Part shown: positions 5,479-13,005 of the stretch, in pieces
Numbering within the stretch: position 1 is the first letter of the stretch
How the letters are laid out: each line of letters begins with the position of its first letter
NCBI GenBank assembly: GCA_001804045.1
Contig: MHFD01000053.1
Span: 36,718 to 50,546, forward strand
Length of the DNA stretch: 13,829 bases
Direction of reading: 5' to 3'
DNA from: Omnitrophica bacterium RBG_13_46_9
Lineage (GTDB): Bacteria; Omnitrophota; Gorgyraeia; JABMRN01; RBG-13-46-9
The notes under the pieces: generated by a model
The model's database searches: none
What the model was told of the DNA's origin: nothing
The model's input: only the letters and a program-made list of their open reading frames with translations
Program-made: the position numbers and the translations under genes

Positions 5479-8115
5479 TTATTTTTGTACGGGCGGTATC
5501 TCCTCATTCACACCGGCCATCTCTTTTGAGAAGAGCGGATTATTTGCCTGCCTTTGCACTTCGTCACCTATGGCTTTTCTTTGCAGTGTTTCCGAGTCTA
5601 TATTTTCTGTCCCCATTTTTTTCTCTTCGAGCTGCTTCATCTTCTCGATTAATTCTTCGACGCTTATCAGCTTGTCGGTGACATCGAACAGCACTTCTTT
5701 ATCGAGCATCCTGATACCGATCAGAATGCTTAAAATCTCGCCTGTCGCCGAATCAAGCCTGTATATATATTTCGCCTCGCTTCCTTCAACGTCTATCGAA
5801 AACCTCGCAACGCTCCTTCCTTCCGTTGAATTATCCTCAACTGAAAACTCCTCGATGTGTATCGCCCGGTATTCTATGTCTTTGAACCTGTCCACCATGT
5901 CCTCCTTTGTGATCCGCACAAGGTCCACCCCTGTCTCTCTATTTGTAAGCGAGGTAAGTTCAAGGTGGATTTTGTTATCACCGTATTCGTCGTTACCGGT
6001 TGTGCATTTAAGGGCAAGTTTAAATTGCGGCGTAGAGACAATGAGAAAATAAAATTCTTCCGGAATGTAAGGCTCGATGGTGTTCAATATAAATACCGGC
6101 ATTCCTCTGGTGACCTCGTTTACGTGGACATCATCATATGCCAGGTCCAGGCTTTCCGATACCTCTAGGCGGGTATGCTTTACAGCCTCTACTATCTGCT
6201 CCTTTATCTTTATCTCGCCTGTTTCAAGATTTACATTGACCGGAATATCCCTGCCGGCTACATATAGCCCGAATGGATACTCGCTATTATGCAATAACAT
6301 GTTAAGCGTAAGCGTTCCATCGCTCATGCGCCAGTAGTTTACCGCAATATCACTGCTCTCCGGGTTGAAAAGCGCAAGTATGCCCTCCTGCGCCTCCTTT
6401 ACATAGTCTCTTCCGGTCCTTTCGTCAACGAAGGATTTCAGGGTGACAACCGGGGAGGCCGGGGGTCCGTAAGGAGGGTAAGGGTAGAAGAACATGGTCT
6501 TACTCTCATCCTGCAATTCACCGTATATCCTTGGGTAGTCATATTTTTTGTATTCCAGCATAAGGGTATAGTTATCAACACGGGCACTCACCATATAAGC
6601 TGTAGCGCCATAGTTTGTATAACAGATTGCAAGGGCCGGGGAGATGCCATTTATATGTACCTCTCCCATATCTACCCCTGTCCTCCTTGCTATATCCTCT
6701 CTTGTCTTTAGGGCAACGTCTTTGAGCGCCTCATTCATGTTTGGCGCGCCTGTATTCATATCCACGGTTATGTTTATAACCATCCCATAGTCACCGCCTA
6801 TGGAAAATGCCGCGCGCAATATTCCGTTCTGAATGCGCCAATCGATCAACTCAAGCTTATCCGGATTAAATGTCTCCTTCAGGAATTTCTCCGCTATCCC
6901 GATCAGCTCATCTATTTCGCCCATATATCCTACTACTATATCTACGGGGTCGGCTAAGCCCTTGAATTCAGCCGATCTTCCATCAGCATAGATAACGGTG
7001 GTAGATAGGATATTTCCGTATTTGTCCATCTCATAGCGGAATCTCATGATAGGCTGCTCGGTGTTTGCGCCTTTCGCGAAGACCTCGCGGGCAAGGTTGT
7101 CACTGTATGTTATAAGGGTGCCGTCTGCGAAGGTGCATCGCACAAGTTTTTCGAGTCCGGGTTGGCCTTCATAGCAGAATATGCAAAGGGGTTGCGCACC
7201 TTCTATATAAACATCGCCCCGGTATCTCTTCACTATGATAACGCTTCCGCTGCCTGTGCCGCCCTGACTTTGCCAGGCCAGATACTCATACCTGTCAACG
7301 TATTTCACCCTCTTTACACCGTCTATCGTCTCATAATGAACTACGGTGTCTATGCGGGTCTGGGGAAATACGCCTTGGGTCCAGTCCGGCTTCAGATATT
7401 GTATGGTGGCCTTGTGGCTTCCGGCATTATCGTATTGTTCTATCCTGTCTATCATGTAATATTGATTATAGTGATAGGTATCATATGAGCCGTCGAAATA
7501 CTCCAGTTTCAATATCTGATATTTAGGCACACCGACTATTTCGATAGCCATTCCATCATCTCTATATATCGGACCGTTCACTCTTACATAATAAGTATAG
7601 GTTCCATAGGGCTGTGGTGTAATCGCGCCTTCCGTATTTGCGCCATTTAATATTCTATACAGGTAGTACTGGTGCTTTAGAGTAACCTTGTATACACTAC
7701 GTACCCCTCCTTCTATAATAATAGGATAGTTATTATCTATCTCCCCTTCAGGGACTCTGAGTCTCCTTGCAAGGTCAGTTATGGCGGTATTGATGACCTT
7801 ATCTTGCGCATCTGGCACAGGCATAAAAATCGGTTTCTTTTCTAAAACAATGGATTTTTCGTTAATCGGCTCCGTTAAGAAATGTCTTTCTACAAAATTT
7901 TCTCTTTTCTTGCTTACCCACTCCGAAAAGTCATCGTATGAAAACCCCAATCTTTTTCCTTTAAGGATATCATACAGGCTTTTAAAATCCGTCTGTATCC
8001 CCAATTCCGTGCCTTCGTCCTGCAAAAGCCAAAATCCTTCCTGTCCGAATGAGTATGCCGAAGTAAATGTGATTAATAACAGTACATTTACGATTCTAAA
8101 TATTTTTTTATTCAT
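5479..8115 (-). CDS. Large secreted repeat protein, function unknown
   Basis: I do not recognise a family. The 878 residues begin with a signal peptide (MNKKIF, hydrophobic 9-21, likely cut near SFGQ). Residues 200-390 hold short YD/Rhs-like strings (EYFDGSYDTYHY, TFADGTLITYSD, VIYADGRSAEF). Two related units follow at about 405-530 and 574-700: each starts with a Trp-containing beta segment (LIDWRIQNG, VNYWRMSDG), passes a NTGAPN/ETGEIK turn, then a helix-strand block (TREDIARRTGVDMGEVHING; TRLEVSESLDLAYDDVHVNE), recalling PepSY-like folds. Related pieces lie at 108-160 and 734-798. The C-terminus is a charged coiled coil ending in ANNP (857-860) and IPPVQK. A strong AAGGAGG stands eight bases before ATG. 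It has its own promoter and terminator. It lies just downstream of a sigma/FecR pair and may be its target; that is inference. Confidence 0.85.
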   Translation of the reverse strand: MNKKIFRIVNVLLLITFTSAYSFGQEGFWLLQDEGTELGIQTDFKSLYDILKGKRLGFSYDDFSEWVSKKRENFVERHFLTEPINEKSIVLEKKPIFMPVPDAQDKVINTAITDLARRLRVPEGEIDNNYPIIIEGGVRSVYKVTLKHQYYLYRILNGANTEGAITPQPYGTYTYYVRVNGPIYRDDGMAIEIVGVPKYQILKLEYFDGSYDTYHYNQYYMIDRIEQYDNAGSHKATIQYLKPDWTQGVFPQTRIDTVVHYETIDGVKRVKYVDRYEYLAWQSQGGTGSGSVIIVKRYRGDVYIEGAQPLCIFCYEGQPGLEKLVRCTFADGTLITYSDNLAREVFAKGANTEQPIMRFRYEMDKYGNILSTTVIYADGRSAEFKGLADPVDIVVGYMGEIDELIGIAEKFLKETFNPDKLELIDWRIQNGILRAAFSIGGDYGMVINITVDMNTGAPNMNEALKDVALKTREDIARRTGVDMGEVHINGISPALAICYTNYGATAYMVSARVDNYTLMLEYKKYDYPRIYGELQDESKTMFFYPYPPYGPPASPVVTLKSFVDERTGRDYVKEAQEGILALFNPESSDIAVNYWRMSDGTLTLNMLLHNSEYPFGLYVAGRDIPVNVNLETGEIKIKEQIVEAVKHTRLEVSESLDLAYDDVHVNEVTRGMPVFILNTIEPYIPEEFYFLIVSTPQFKLALKCTTGNDEYGDNKIHLELTSLTNRETGVDLVRITKEDMVDRFKDIEYRAIHIEEFSVEDNSTEGRSVARFSIDVEGSEAKYIYRLDSATGEILSILIGIRMLDKEVLFDVTDKLISVEELIEKMKQLEEKKMGTENIDSETLQRKAIGDEVQRQANNPLFSKEMAGVNEEIPPVQK

Positions 8116-8162
8116 TTTATTTACCTCCTTTTACTTTTCTGCAATTGGCGCCCGCCTCTGGC

Positions 8163-8192
8163 ATAATACTTTTTTAAACCTTTTAAATTCAA
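8163..8192 (-). promoter_or_regulatory. Promoter of the 878-residue secreted protein gene
   Basis: Minus strand TTGAAT (8192-8187), 18 bases, TATTAT (8168-8163); the start would fall near 8156, giving a 40-base leader with AAGGAGG. The -35 directly abuts the A8/T8 palindrome at 8192-8220. Confidence 0.5.
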
Positions 8193-8220
8193 GGCAAAAA
8201 AAATCCTCTTTTTTTTGCCT
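8192..8220. promoter_or_regulatory. Perfect A8/T8 palindrome upstream of the -35
   Basis: Arms AGGC plus eight A, and eight T plus GCCT, are perfect complements (12 bp) around a 5-base centre. Its edge touches the -35 hexamer of the gene that starts at 8115. It could be a protein-binding operator or an A-tract UP-like element. It lacks the following T run and GC-rich stem of a terminator. The rest of 8221-8355, after the FecR gene stop, shows nothing I can name. Confidence 0.45.
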
Positions 8221-8355
8221 AACCTTCTACTTTTACTTTCGATTTTTTAAATTTTTTACTGGCGCACATGCTCTGTCTTCGTTTTAACCTATTTCAGTGT
8301 ATCAGTAATAATATTTTTCATCGGCTACACTCTTATATACACATAAAAAGAGGCA

Positions 8356-9711
8356 TTATTTAATATTATTTGCCAGCTTTTTTATTCCTAACCTTTTCTC
8401 CACCCAGATAGCCTCCAGGCTATTGGGGTATCGAGTTAAAACCAATCGATAGGCCATGTCTGCTTTTTCTTTATTGTTCAATTTCTCTTCATATATAATA
8501 CCTATAGCGCACTGAGCTAGGCTGGCAAGAGTTGAATTCGGGTAATTTTCCAGCACTTTTTCGAATATCCTGACCGCCTCTTTATGATCGGAAAGATACT
8601 CGTAGTAGGCACCTATATATAACAGGAATTGAACATCGTATTTTGGATTCGGGTATTCTTTTATCATCTTTTCTAATAGCCTTACGCTCTCTAGATGTTT
8701 TGCTTTATCCTGCGTTTTTACGGCTTCGCCTATCTTTATCGCAATATCCTCAAAAATTTCCGGGATCTCTATTGGTTTCTCATCGGATATGTAAATCGGA
8801 CACGGTCTTAAAAGTTGCTCTACCCTGTCAGTGGTATTTCTTAAAAGAAGCATGACCGTCGGCTTTTTCCCGATCTGATATAACTCCTCCAACTGGCGCC
8901 ACTCTTCTTCCAGAAGTCTTTGGGGAGTAAGCGGAACCTGCCCTACATAGACTTCGGTCTTCTGGCCGGCCCCTACAATGACCGTTCGCTTTGCCAAAAA
9001 AATCTCTTTGGGTCTAAAACGGCTTTCCACTTCCACTTCGCCTTCCAAAACGCTTATATCTGTCTTTGAGTTTTTGTCTTTTTGGATATTGACAACAAAT
9101 TTTGTTCCAAGCGCCTTGGCGACCGCCGCTTCTGTATCGATTATAAAACTTGAGCTCTTAAAGCCTGTTCCTATGCTGGCTAGCATCTTTCCCTCTAGCA
9201 AACTGAAACGGGCCCTGCCCTTTCCATACCTAGGCGTAAGTTCTTCTATTCTCAGCTTTGTGCCGGCTTTCATCCTGATAGCATACTTATTAAAAAGAAC
9301 CAGATCAATTTGGGAATCTCGCTCTGTCATTATTATATCTCCGACTTTCAGCCTCTCTCTGCTTACGACCTCCCTCCAGGCTGCATCCTTTGGGCTCATC
9401 GCTAAAACAACGCCTTCTTTGTGCAATGACAGGGGGTTTGAGGGCTGAACAGAATATATATAGAGGCCTATTGCCATCAAAACAATAAATGTCGCGGCAG
9501 ATCTTACTAATACAGGCACCTTTGGGAGTAAAGCATACCTAAAGCTTTCCGCCACTCTTTCTGCCATAAGCTCAAACGCACTCGCCTCATATTTCTTTTC
9601 AATGACTTCATTTAATCTTCTTCTAAACTCAAAATCAAAAGAAGGCGTTGGCTCTATAGCCTTTAAAGCAGACATTACCATATCGAATCTATCAAAAATT
9701 TCTCTGTCCAT
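8356..9711 (-). CDS. FecR-domain membrane protein with TPR tail, likely anti-sigma partner
   Basis: Probably senses an envelope signal and controls the sigma factor encoded just upstream. From the ATG at 9711 there are 451 residues: a cytoplasmic N-terminus of about 65 residues, one membrane helix (about 70-90), a periplasmic FecR domain (about 112-235, with KVGDIIMTERDSQIDL and EAAVAKALGTKFVVN) and a TPR/coiled region (about 338-440; AVRIFEKVLENYPNS and YRLVLTRYPNS). FecR-plus-TPR proteins are less usual than the short iron-linked FecR. An in-frame GTG at 9720 touches the sigma stop codon; the ATG suits the AAGG site better (12 versus 3 bases), though neither spacing is ideal. The overlap-like junction suggests translational coupling. 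I see no TonB receptor gene nearby, so an iron-citrate role is not supported. Confidence 0.85.
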   Translation of the reverse strand: MDREIFDRFDMVMSALKAIEPTPSFDFEFRRRLNEVIEKKYEASAFELMAERVAESFRYALLPKVPVLVRSAATFIVLMAIGLYIYSVQPSNPLSLHKEGVVLAMSPKDAAWREVVSRERLKVGDIIMTERDSQIDLVLFNKYAIRMKAGTKLRIEELTPRYGKGRARFSLLEGKMLASIGTGFKSSSFIIDTEAAVAKALGTKFVVNIQKDKNSKTDISVLEGEVEVESRFRPKEIFLAKRTVIVGAGQKTEVYVGQVPLTPQRLLEEEWRQLEELYQIGKKPTVMLLLRNTTDRVEQLLRPCPIYISDEKPIEIPEIFEDIAIKIGEAVKTQDKAKHLESVRLLEKMIKEYPNPKYDVQFLLYIGAYYEYLSDHKEAVRIFEKVLENYPNSTLASLAQCAIGIIYEEKLNNKEKADMAYRLVLTRYPNSLEAIWVEKRLGIKKLANNIK

Positions 9712-9720
9712 ATCTATCAC

Positions 9721-10311
9721 TTACCTTGGGCGTTTTATGTCGATGCCTAATTTTTTCATAAACATAATTTTTGCCTTATTAAGTCTGATCGCTACTGTCG
9801 CTACGCTACAGCCGATCACGGCCGCCGCTTCTTTGTAGGTAAATCCCTGAACGCTGCACATCGCTATAACCTCTCTGTACTTTAACGGCAAAGAATTCAA
9901 AACTGCCTGCGCCTCTTTATTCAATTCCGCACTCTCTGCCACAAAGTCCGGTTTTGCGCTGGGATCAGAAATAACGTCTTTCAGAGCAATGGCCTTGCCT
10001 TTTTCGGCAATTGGCGCCTCGATCGAAAGGTCGCGAAAGTATACCCTATCCCTCAGGGCGTTCTTAGCTAGATTTCTGGCAATTACGTAAATCCAGCTTG
10101 AAAATTTACGATTTGGGTCAAATATGTTTAGATTTTTATATACTCTAATAAACACTTCCTGCGTTATCTCTTCCGCTGTCTCCTTGTTGCCGATAACCCG
10201 ATATATGAAATTCAATATCGGCTTTTTATACCTGCCGAAAAGCTCTTCGAAGGCCTTTCTGTCGCCTTCTTTTGCCATCCTGGCAAGGTTTTCATCGGAA
10301 AGACTATTCAT
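9721..10311 (-). CDS. ECF-type RNA polymerase sigma factor
   Basis: Directs RNA polymerase to a dedicated promoter set. The 196 residues hold sigma region 2 (about 15-90: AFEELFGRYKKPILNFIY, EEITQEVFIRVYK, FSSWIYVIARNLAKN) and region 4 (about 135-190: LPLKYREVIAMCSVQGFTYK, EAAAVIGCSVATVAIRLNKA, a helix-turn-helix), joined by a linker without region 3, as in ECF factors. AAAGG stands ten bases before ATG. The FecR-domain gene follows at once and is the likely anti-sigma regulator. Its promoter looks like a housekeeping type, with a spacer string shared with the RNA promoter near 1745. Confidence 0.93.
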   Translation of the reverse strand: MNSLSDENLARMAKEGDRKAFEELFGRYKKPILNFIYRVIGNKETAEEITQEVFIRVYKNLNIFDPNRKFSSWIYVIARNLAKNALRDRVYFRDLSIEAPIAEKGKAIALKDVISDPSAKPDFVAESAELNKEAQAVLNSLPLKYREVIAMCSVQGFTYKEAAAVIGCSVATVAIRLNKAKIMFMKKLGIDIKRPR

Positions 10312-10341
10312 TCAAAGTCAGCCTTTATTACTATTACACGT

Positions 10342-10371
10342 AAAATAGCAGAGAATCTAACTTTTGTACAA
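10342..10371 (-). promoter_or_regulatory. Promoter of the ECF sigma gene
   Basis: Minus strand TTGTAC (10371-10366), 18 bases, TATTTT (10347-10342), start near 10335 and a leader of about 24 bases. The spacer contains AAAAGTTAGATT, identical over 12 bases to the spacer of the RNA promoter at 1733-1761 and at the same distance (14 bases from GTTAG) to the -10. The rest of 10372-10510 holds nothing I can name. Confidence 0.45.
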
Positions 10372-10510
10372 TTTTTTTACATTTAATCAGATTATACCAA
10401 ATATGGCGGAATTCGACAAGGTAAAGAGAAGGGAAATAGGGTATATTCAAAAACAATGATTATAAGGTTGGTACTGCGCGCGCCTTGAATCGCGGGCTGA
10501 AGTTTCTGGG

Positions 10511-11653
10511 CTACGGAGAAACTTTCCTTTTCTCCTCTGAGAGGTTAATTACGACATCTATCTTGTCTTTTTTCAGATCGAGATATAGCGCTAACCGTGA
10601 GCTTAGCAATCTATCTATGACTGTATAGACATATTCAAGCGCTTTTTCTATCGTTTCATCGTATTGTAATTTGCTCGACTCCAGATATTCTTTTCTACAC
10701 CTGTCTTCAACGGTTAAAAATTCTTCTGTCACGGGTTTTACGCCTTCTTCTTTTCCTAATCTGGAACGGGCATATTCAACGGCATCATCGATAAGCTTTC
10801 TTTTTTCCAGGCCTTTTGCATTTTCAAACTCTTTAAAACGTTTATCCAGATCGATCTCTGAATCGAGCGAATCAAATCTGGTTTCCAATTCCTTATATAG
10901 TTCGTCATAATATGGCTGGGTGTTCTTCAGGTATTCCTGATGTGCCTTTTCTTTCGCATCGGAAACCTTCTTCACGGTATCCTTCAGCTCTTTGAAATCG
11001 AATTTAACGGGCGTTTTCGCTATGTCCTCCAGGCCCCATTTACCGTCGGGGTATACTATTGCCACTTTATATTCTCCCGGCTTTTCTAAATAATGCCTGC
11101 TCTCTATTGACAAATCCTTGCCTTTCTGGCCGTATGCAGGTCCTTTTCTTGCTCCGCGCGATGAGACATCTTCGGTCTTGACATATTGTCCGGATCCGGG
11201 TGTGTCTGGGGGGCCGGATTCTTGTGAGGTGCTGGAAATAATATCAGCCACGTCCTTTATATACACCTCTACCGAAATCCCGTTTACATGATTATCTTCA
11301 TCGTAAATATTTTCAAATTTTATCTGAAGGCCTTCGCTTTCCAAAACGCATGCCTTCAACCCGCCATCTGAATCATATTCATAAGAATACGAAACATTTG
11401 TGCCGTCAGTATAGAGAACGGACGAAATCGTGCCATTTTCATTGTATTTGACATGTCCTGTTTTGTTAAACATGTCGAGGCAATTTTTCTTATCTATTTC
11501 GCTTTCAATGGTGGCCTGGTAGGGCATAAAGGCTTCGGGCAGGACAAGGCCATTCTCATATTTATCTTCCGGGTTGTCATCGGGCCACGCAAGATTCGAA
11601 GCTATAAAAAAAATACAAATTGCTAAAAAAATCGATCTTCCTAAATTGTTCAC
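10511..11653 (-). CDS. Secreted protein with YD-like head and coiled-coil tail, function unknown
   Basis: Starts with GTG, nine bases after AAGGAG. The 380 residues begin with a signal peptide (hydrophobic 6-22, likely cut after NLAWP or SNLA). Residues 70-96 carry a YD/Rhs-like string (GTISSVLYTDGTNVSYSYEY) like those in the 878-residue protein. A Gly/Ser/Pro-rich linker (about 140-180) is followed by KPGEYKVAIVYPDGKWGLED (191-210) and then a long charged helix region (about 218-350) with YDETIEKALEYVYTVIDRLL (331-350). Residues 35-70 and 331-352 reappear, joined together, in the 161-residue protein at 12477-12962. No known domain recognised. It lies 288 bases after the RlpA-like gene and may have a separate promoter. 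Confidence 0.8.
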   Translation of the reverse strand: MNNLGRSIFLAICIFFIASNLAWPDDNPEDKYENGLVLPEAFMPYQATIESEIDKKNCLDMFNKTGHVKYNENGTISSVLYTDGTNVSYSYEYDSDGGLKACVLESEGLQIKFENIYDEDNHVNGISVEVYIKDVADIISSTSQESGPPDTPGSGQYVKTEDVSSRGARKGPAYGQKGKDLSIESRHYLEKPGEYKVAIVYPDGKWGLEDIAKTPVKFDFKELKDTVKKVSDAKEKAHQEYLKNTQPYYDELYKELETRFDSLDSEIDLDKRFKEFENAKGLEKRKLIDDAVEYARSRLGKEEGVKPVTEEFLTVEDRCRKEYLESSKLQYDETIEKALEYVYTVIDRLLSSRLALYLDLKKDKIDVVINLSEEKRKVSP

Positions 11654-11941
11654 TTTTAAAATCTCCTTAATAAATCTAGAAAAAAAATAGTTATATTTTA
11701 TCCTTTTATATAAGCTTTTTGTCCCTATATATATAAATACACTAAAAAACAGATAAATACAAACAATAACATCTGACTTTTTTATGCTTTAATGGAACCC
11801 GGGCACAAAATCAAAAAAGCAGCTTACTATGAGAAAAAGCCATCTCTCATATCTTACTGAAAACCTGCCAAACTGACGTTACCGTATTTGATATGCAAGT
11901 TGCCTTAATAATAGCTTATTGATTTAGCCATAGCTTTTTGC
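11654..11941. other. Intergenic stretch between the RlpA-like and 380-residue genes
   Basis: AT-rich, no credible gene. It holds a 7-bp hairpin (TATGAGA/TCTCATA, about 11828-11851) followed on the minus strand by a T6 run some distance on, a weak terminator candidate. It also holds AAAAAAGTCAGATG (about 11770-11783), similar to the spacer string of the RNA and sigma promoters but without convincing -35 and -10 hexamers. The 5' leader of the 380-residue gene occupies the low end. Confidence 0.35.
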
Positions 11942-12355
11942 TTATTTTATTTCTTCTATCCTTGTTGCGATCAATCCTTCTTCTATATCCGCGATTTTGC
12001 TGAACGCATATTTGGTTAAATCTATGGCTCTGCCGAGCCGTTTATTAGGGCCACGGTCGTTTACTCGCACTATTACGCTCCTGCCATTGCCAATATTGGT
12101 CACCCTTAGTAAAGTGTCAAACCGGTAATCCCATGATGCGCATGTAAGAGAAGCGGGATCAAAAATTTCGCCGCTAGCCGTGTATTTATTGAGTTTTTCT
12201 CCTCCGCCATACCATGAAGCTATTTTGGCATTTTCCGCCTGATACGCAACCGGGGACATAAGAAAAAACAGTATAAGCGCGAAAATAGCCGTTACCTGTA
12301 TTCTTTTAAAAGTCTTTATAATGTGGGGAAAAAAAATCCCAGGTCGGTGATTCAT
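11942..12355 (-). CDS. Small RlpA-like double-psi beta-barrel protein
   Basis: RlpA proteins bind or cleave denuded glycan strands of peptidoglycan, often at the septum. The 137 residues have a signal anchor (about 20-40) and then one barrel domain: ASWYGGGEKLNKYTASGE (46-63), FDPASLTC (65-72), LLRVTNIGNGRSVIVRVNDRGP (82-103, with the conserved D100 and R101) and GRAIDLTKYAF (108-118). There is no SPOR domain, so it is much shorter than E. coli RlpA. The usual TAAH has become TCAS, removing the histidine proposed to help lytic activity, so it may bind rather than cut. GAGG stands eight bases before ATG. Its first 68 bases are about 85% identical to the start of the next gene upstream. Confidence 0.88.
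   Translation of the reverse strand: MNHRPGIFFPHIIKTFKRIQVTAIFALILFFLMSPVAYQAENAKIASWYGGGEKLNKYTASGEIFDPASLTCASWDYRFDTLLRVTNIGNGRSVIVRVNDRGPNKRLGRAIDLTKYAFSKIADIEEGLIATRIEEIK
12288..12355 (-). repeat. Direct repeat, copy in the RlpA-like gene
   Basis: The 68 bases encoding the first 22-23 residues match 12895-12962 at 58 of 68 positions without gaps, as counted by eye. The shared stretch includes aaaagtcttta and ggggaaaaaaaatccc. This indicates gene duplication. Confidence 0.85.
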
Positions 12356-12476
12356 GACTCATACCTCATTTCCGATGCCCATATCTTTGTCTTCAATTTT
12401 TATTTTGCGGCGATACTCTGTTTTATGCCTTTTATCTATATGCGCTTCCTATGGTGCACCACCGGCCCCTCATGGC

Positions 12477-12962
12477 CTAAGCATCGTCTCTCGTTCTTGC
12501 CTCTTTTGTGTTTGATAACGAGTTTAATAACCTATCTATCGCCAGATATATATATTCCAGCGCCTTTTGTATCGTTTCCTCGTATTTAGCCCGCCCGAGT
12601 TTATTAAACATATCGAGGCAATCATTATCTATTTTGATCTCAGTTTCTCCCTGTTGAACCGTAAAAGGGTGGGCTATGAGAAGCCCCTCGCCGTCCGCTC
12701 TGACTATTGCGTTTTTGTTATCGGTAATATTAGATAATTCCGGCAAGGTGTTATAATTGCCGAGGCAAAAGCTTTCGCCGCTGGTCGTGCACTCATTGAG
12801 CTTTTCTATCATGCCGCTCCAGGAAGTCACTGCGCTATCATCCACACGGCAGATCACCAGAAACAAAATAAAGAACATAAAAAATATACAAACAGCTGTC
12901 ACCTTTATTTTTTTAAAAGTCTTTAGAATGCGGGGAAAAAAAATCCCGGACCGGAGATTCAT
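12477..12962 (-). CDS. Mosaic protein: decayed RlpA-like head fused to ends of a 380-residue-type protein
   Basis: Residues 1-92 align with the RlpA-like protein downstream (MNLRSGIFFPRILKTFKKIK versus MNHRPGIFFPHIIKTFKRIQ; TSWSGMIEKLNECTTSGE versus ASWYGGGEKLNKYTASGE), but the barrel has lost SWYG, RVTN and NDRGP and should not work as RlpA. Residues 93-127 resemble residues 35-70 of the 380-residue protein (both have NDCLDMFNK/KNCLDMFNK). Residues 127-148 match its residues 331-352 (YEETIQKALEYIYLAIDRLL versus YDETIEKALEYVYTVIDRLL). The frame is intact, with AAAGG eight bases before ATG, so it may still be made as a small membrane-anchored or secreted protein. It may instead be a pseudogene on its way out. 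Confidence 0.75.
   Translation of the reverse strand: MNLRSGIFFPRILKTFKKIKVTAVCIFFMFFILFLVICRVDDSAVTSWSGMIEKLNECTTSGESFCLGNYNTLPELSNITDNKNAIVRADGEGLLIAHPFTVQQGETEIKIDNDCLDMFNKLGRAKYEETIQKALEYIYLAIDRLLNSLSNTKEARTRDDA
12895..12962 (-). repeat. Direct repeat, copy in the mosaic gene
   Basis: Partner of 12288-12355; ten mismatches, no gaps. Identity falls off quickly after the membrane segment, as expected if the barrel part of this copy is no longer under selection. Confidence 0.85.
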
Positions 12963-13005
12963 TATTTATACCTTTTTTTAACATTCATCTTTTTATTTTC
13001 AGGCT

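Noticed and set aside
5456..6052. 198-codon plus-strand frame, and a hydrophobic 108-codon frame at 7162-7488
   Set aside because: Both are antisense to the 878-residue gene, which has a signal peptide, strong ribosome site, promoter and terminator.
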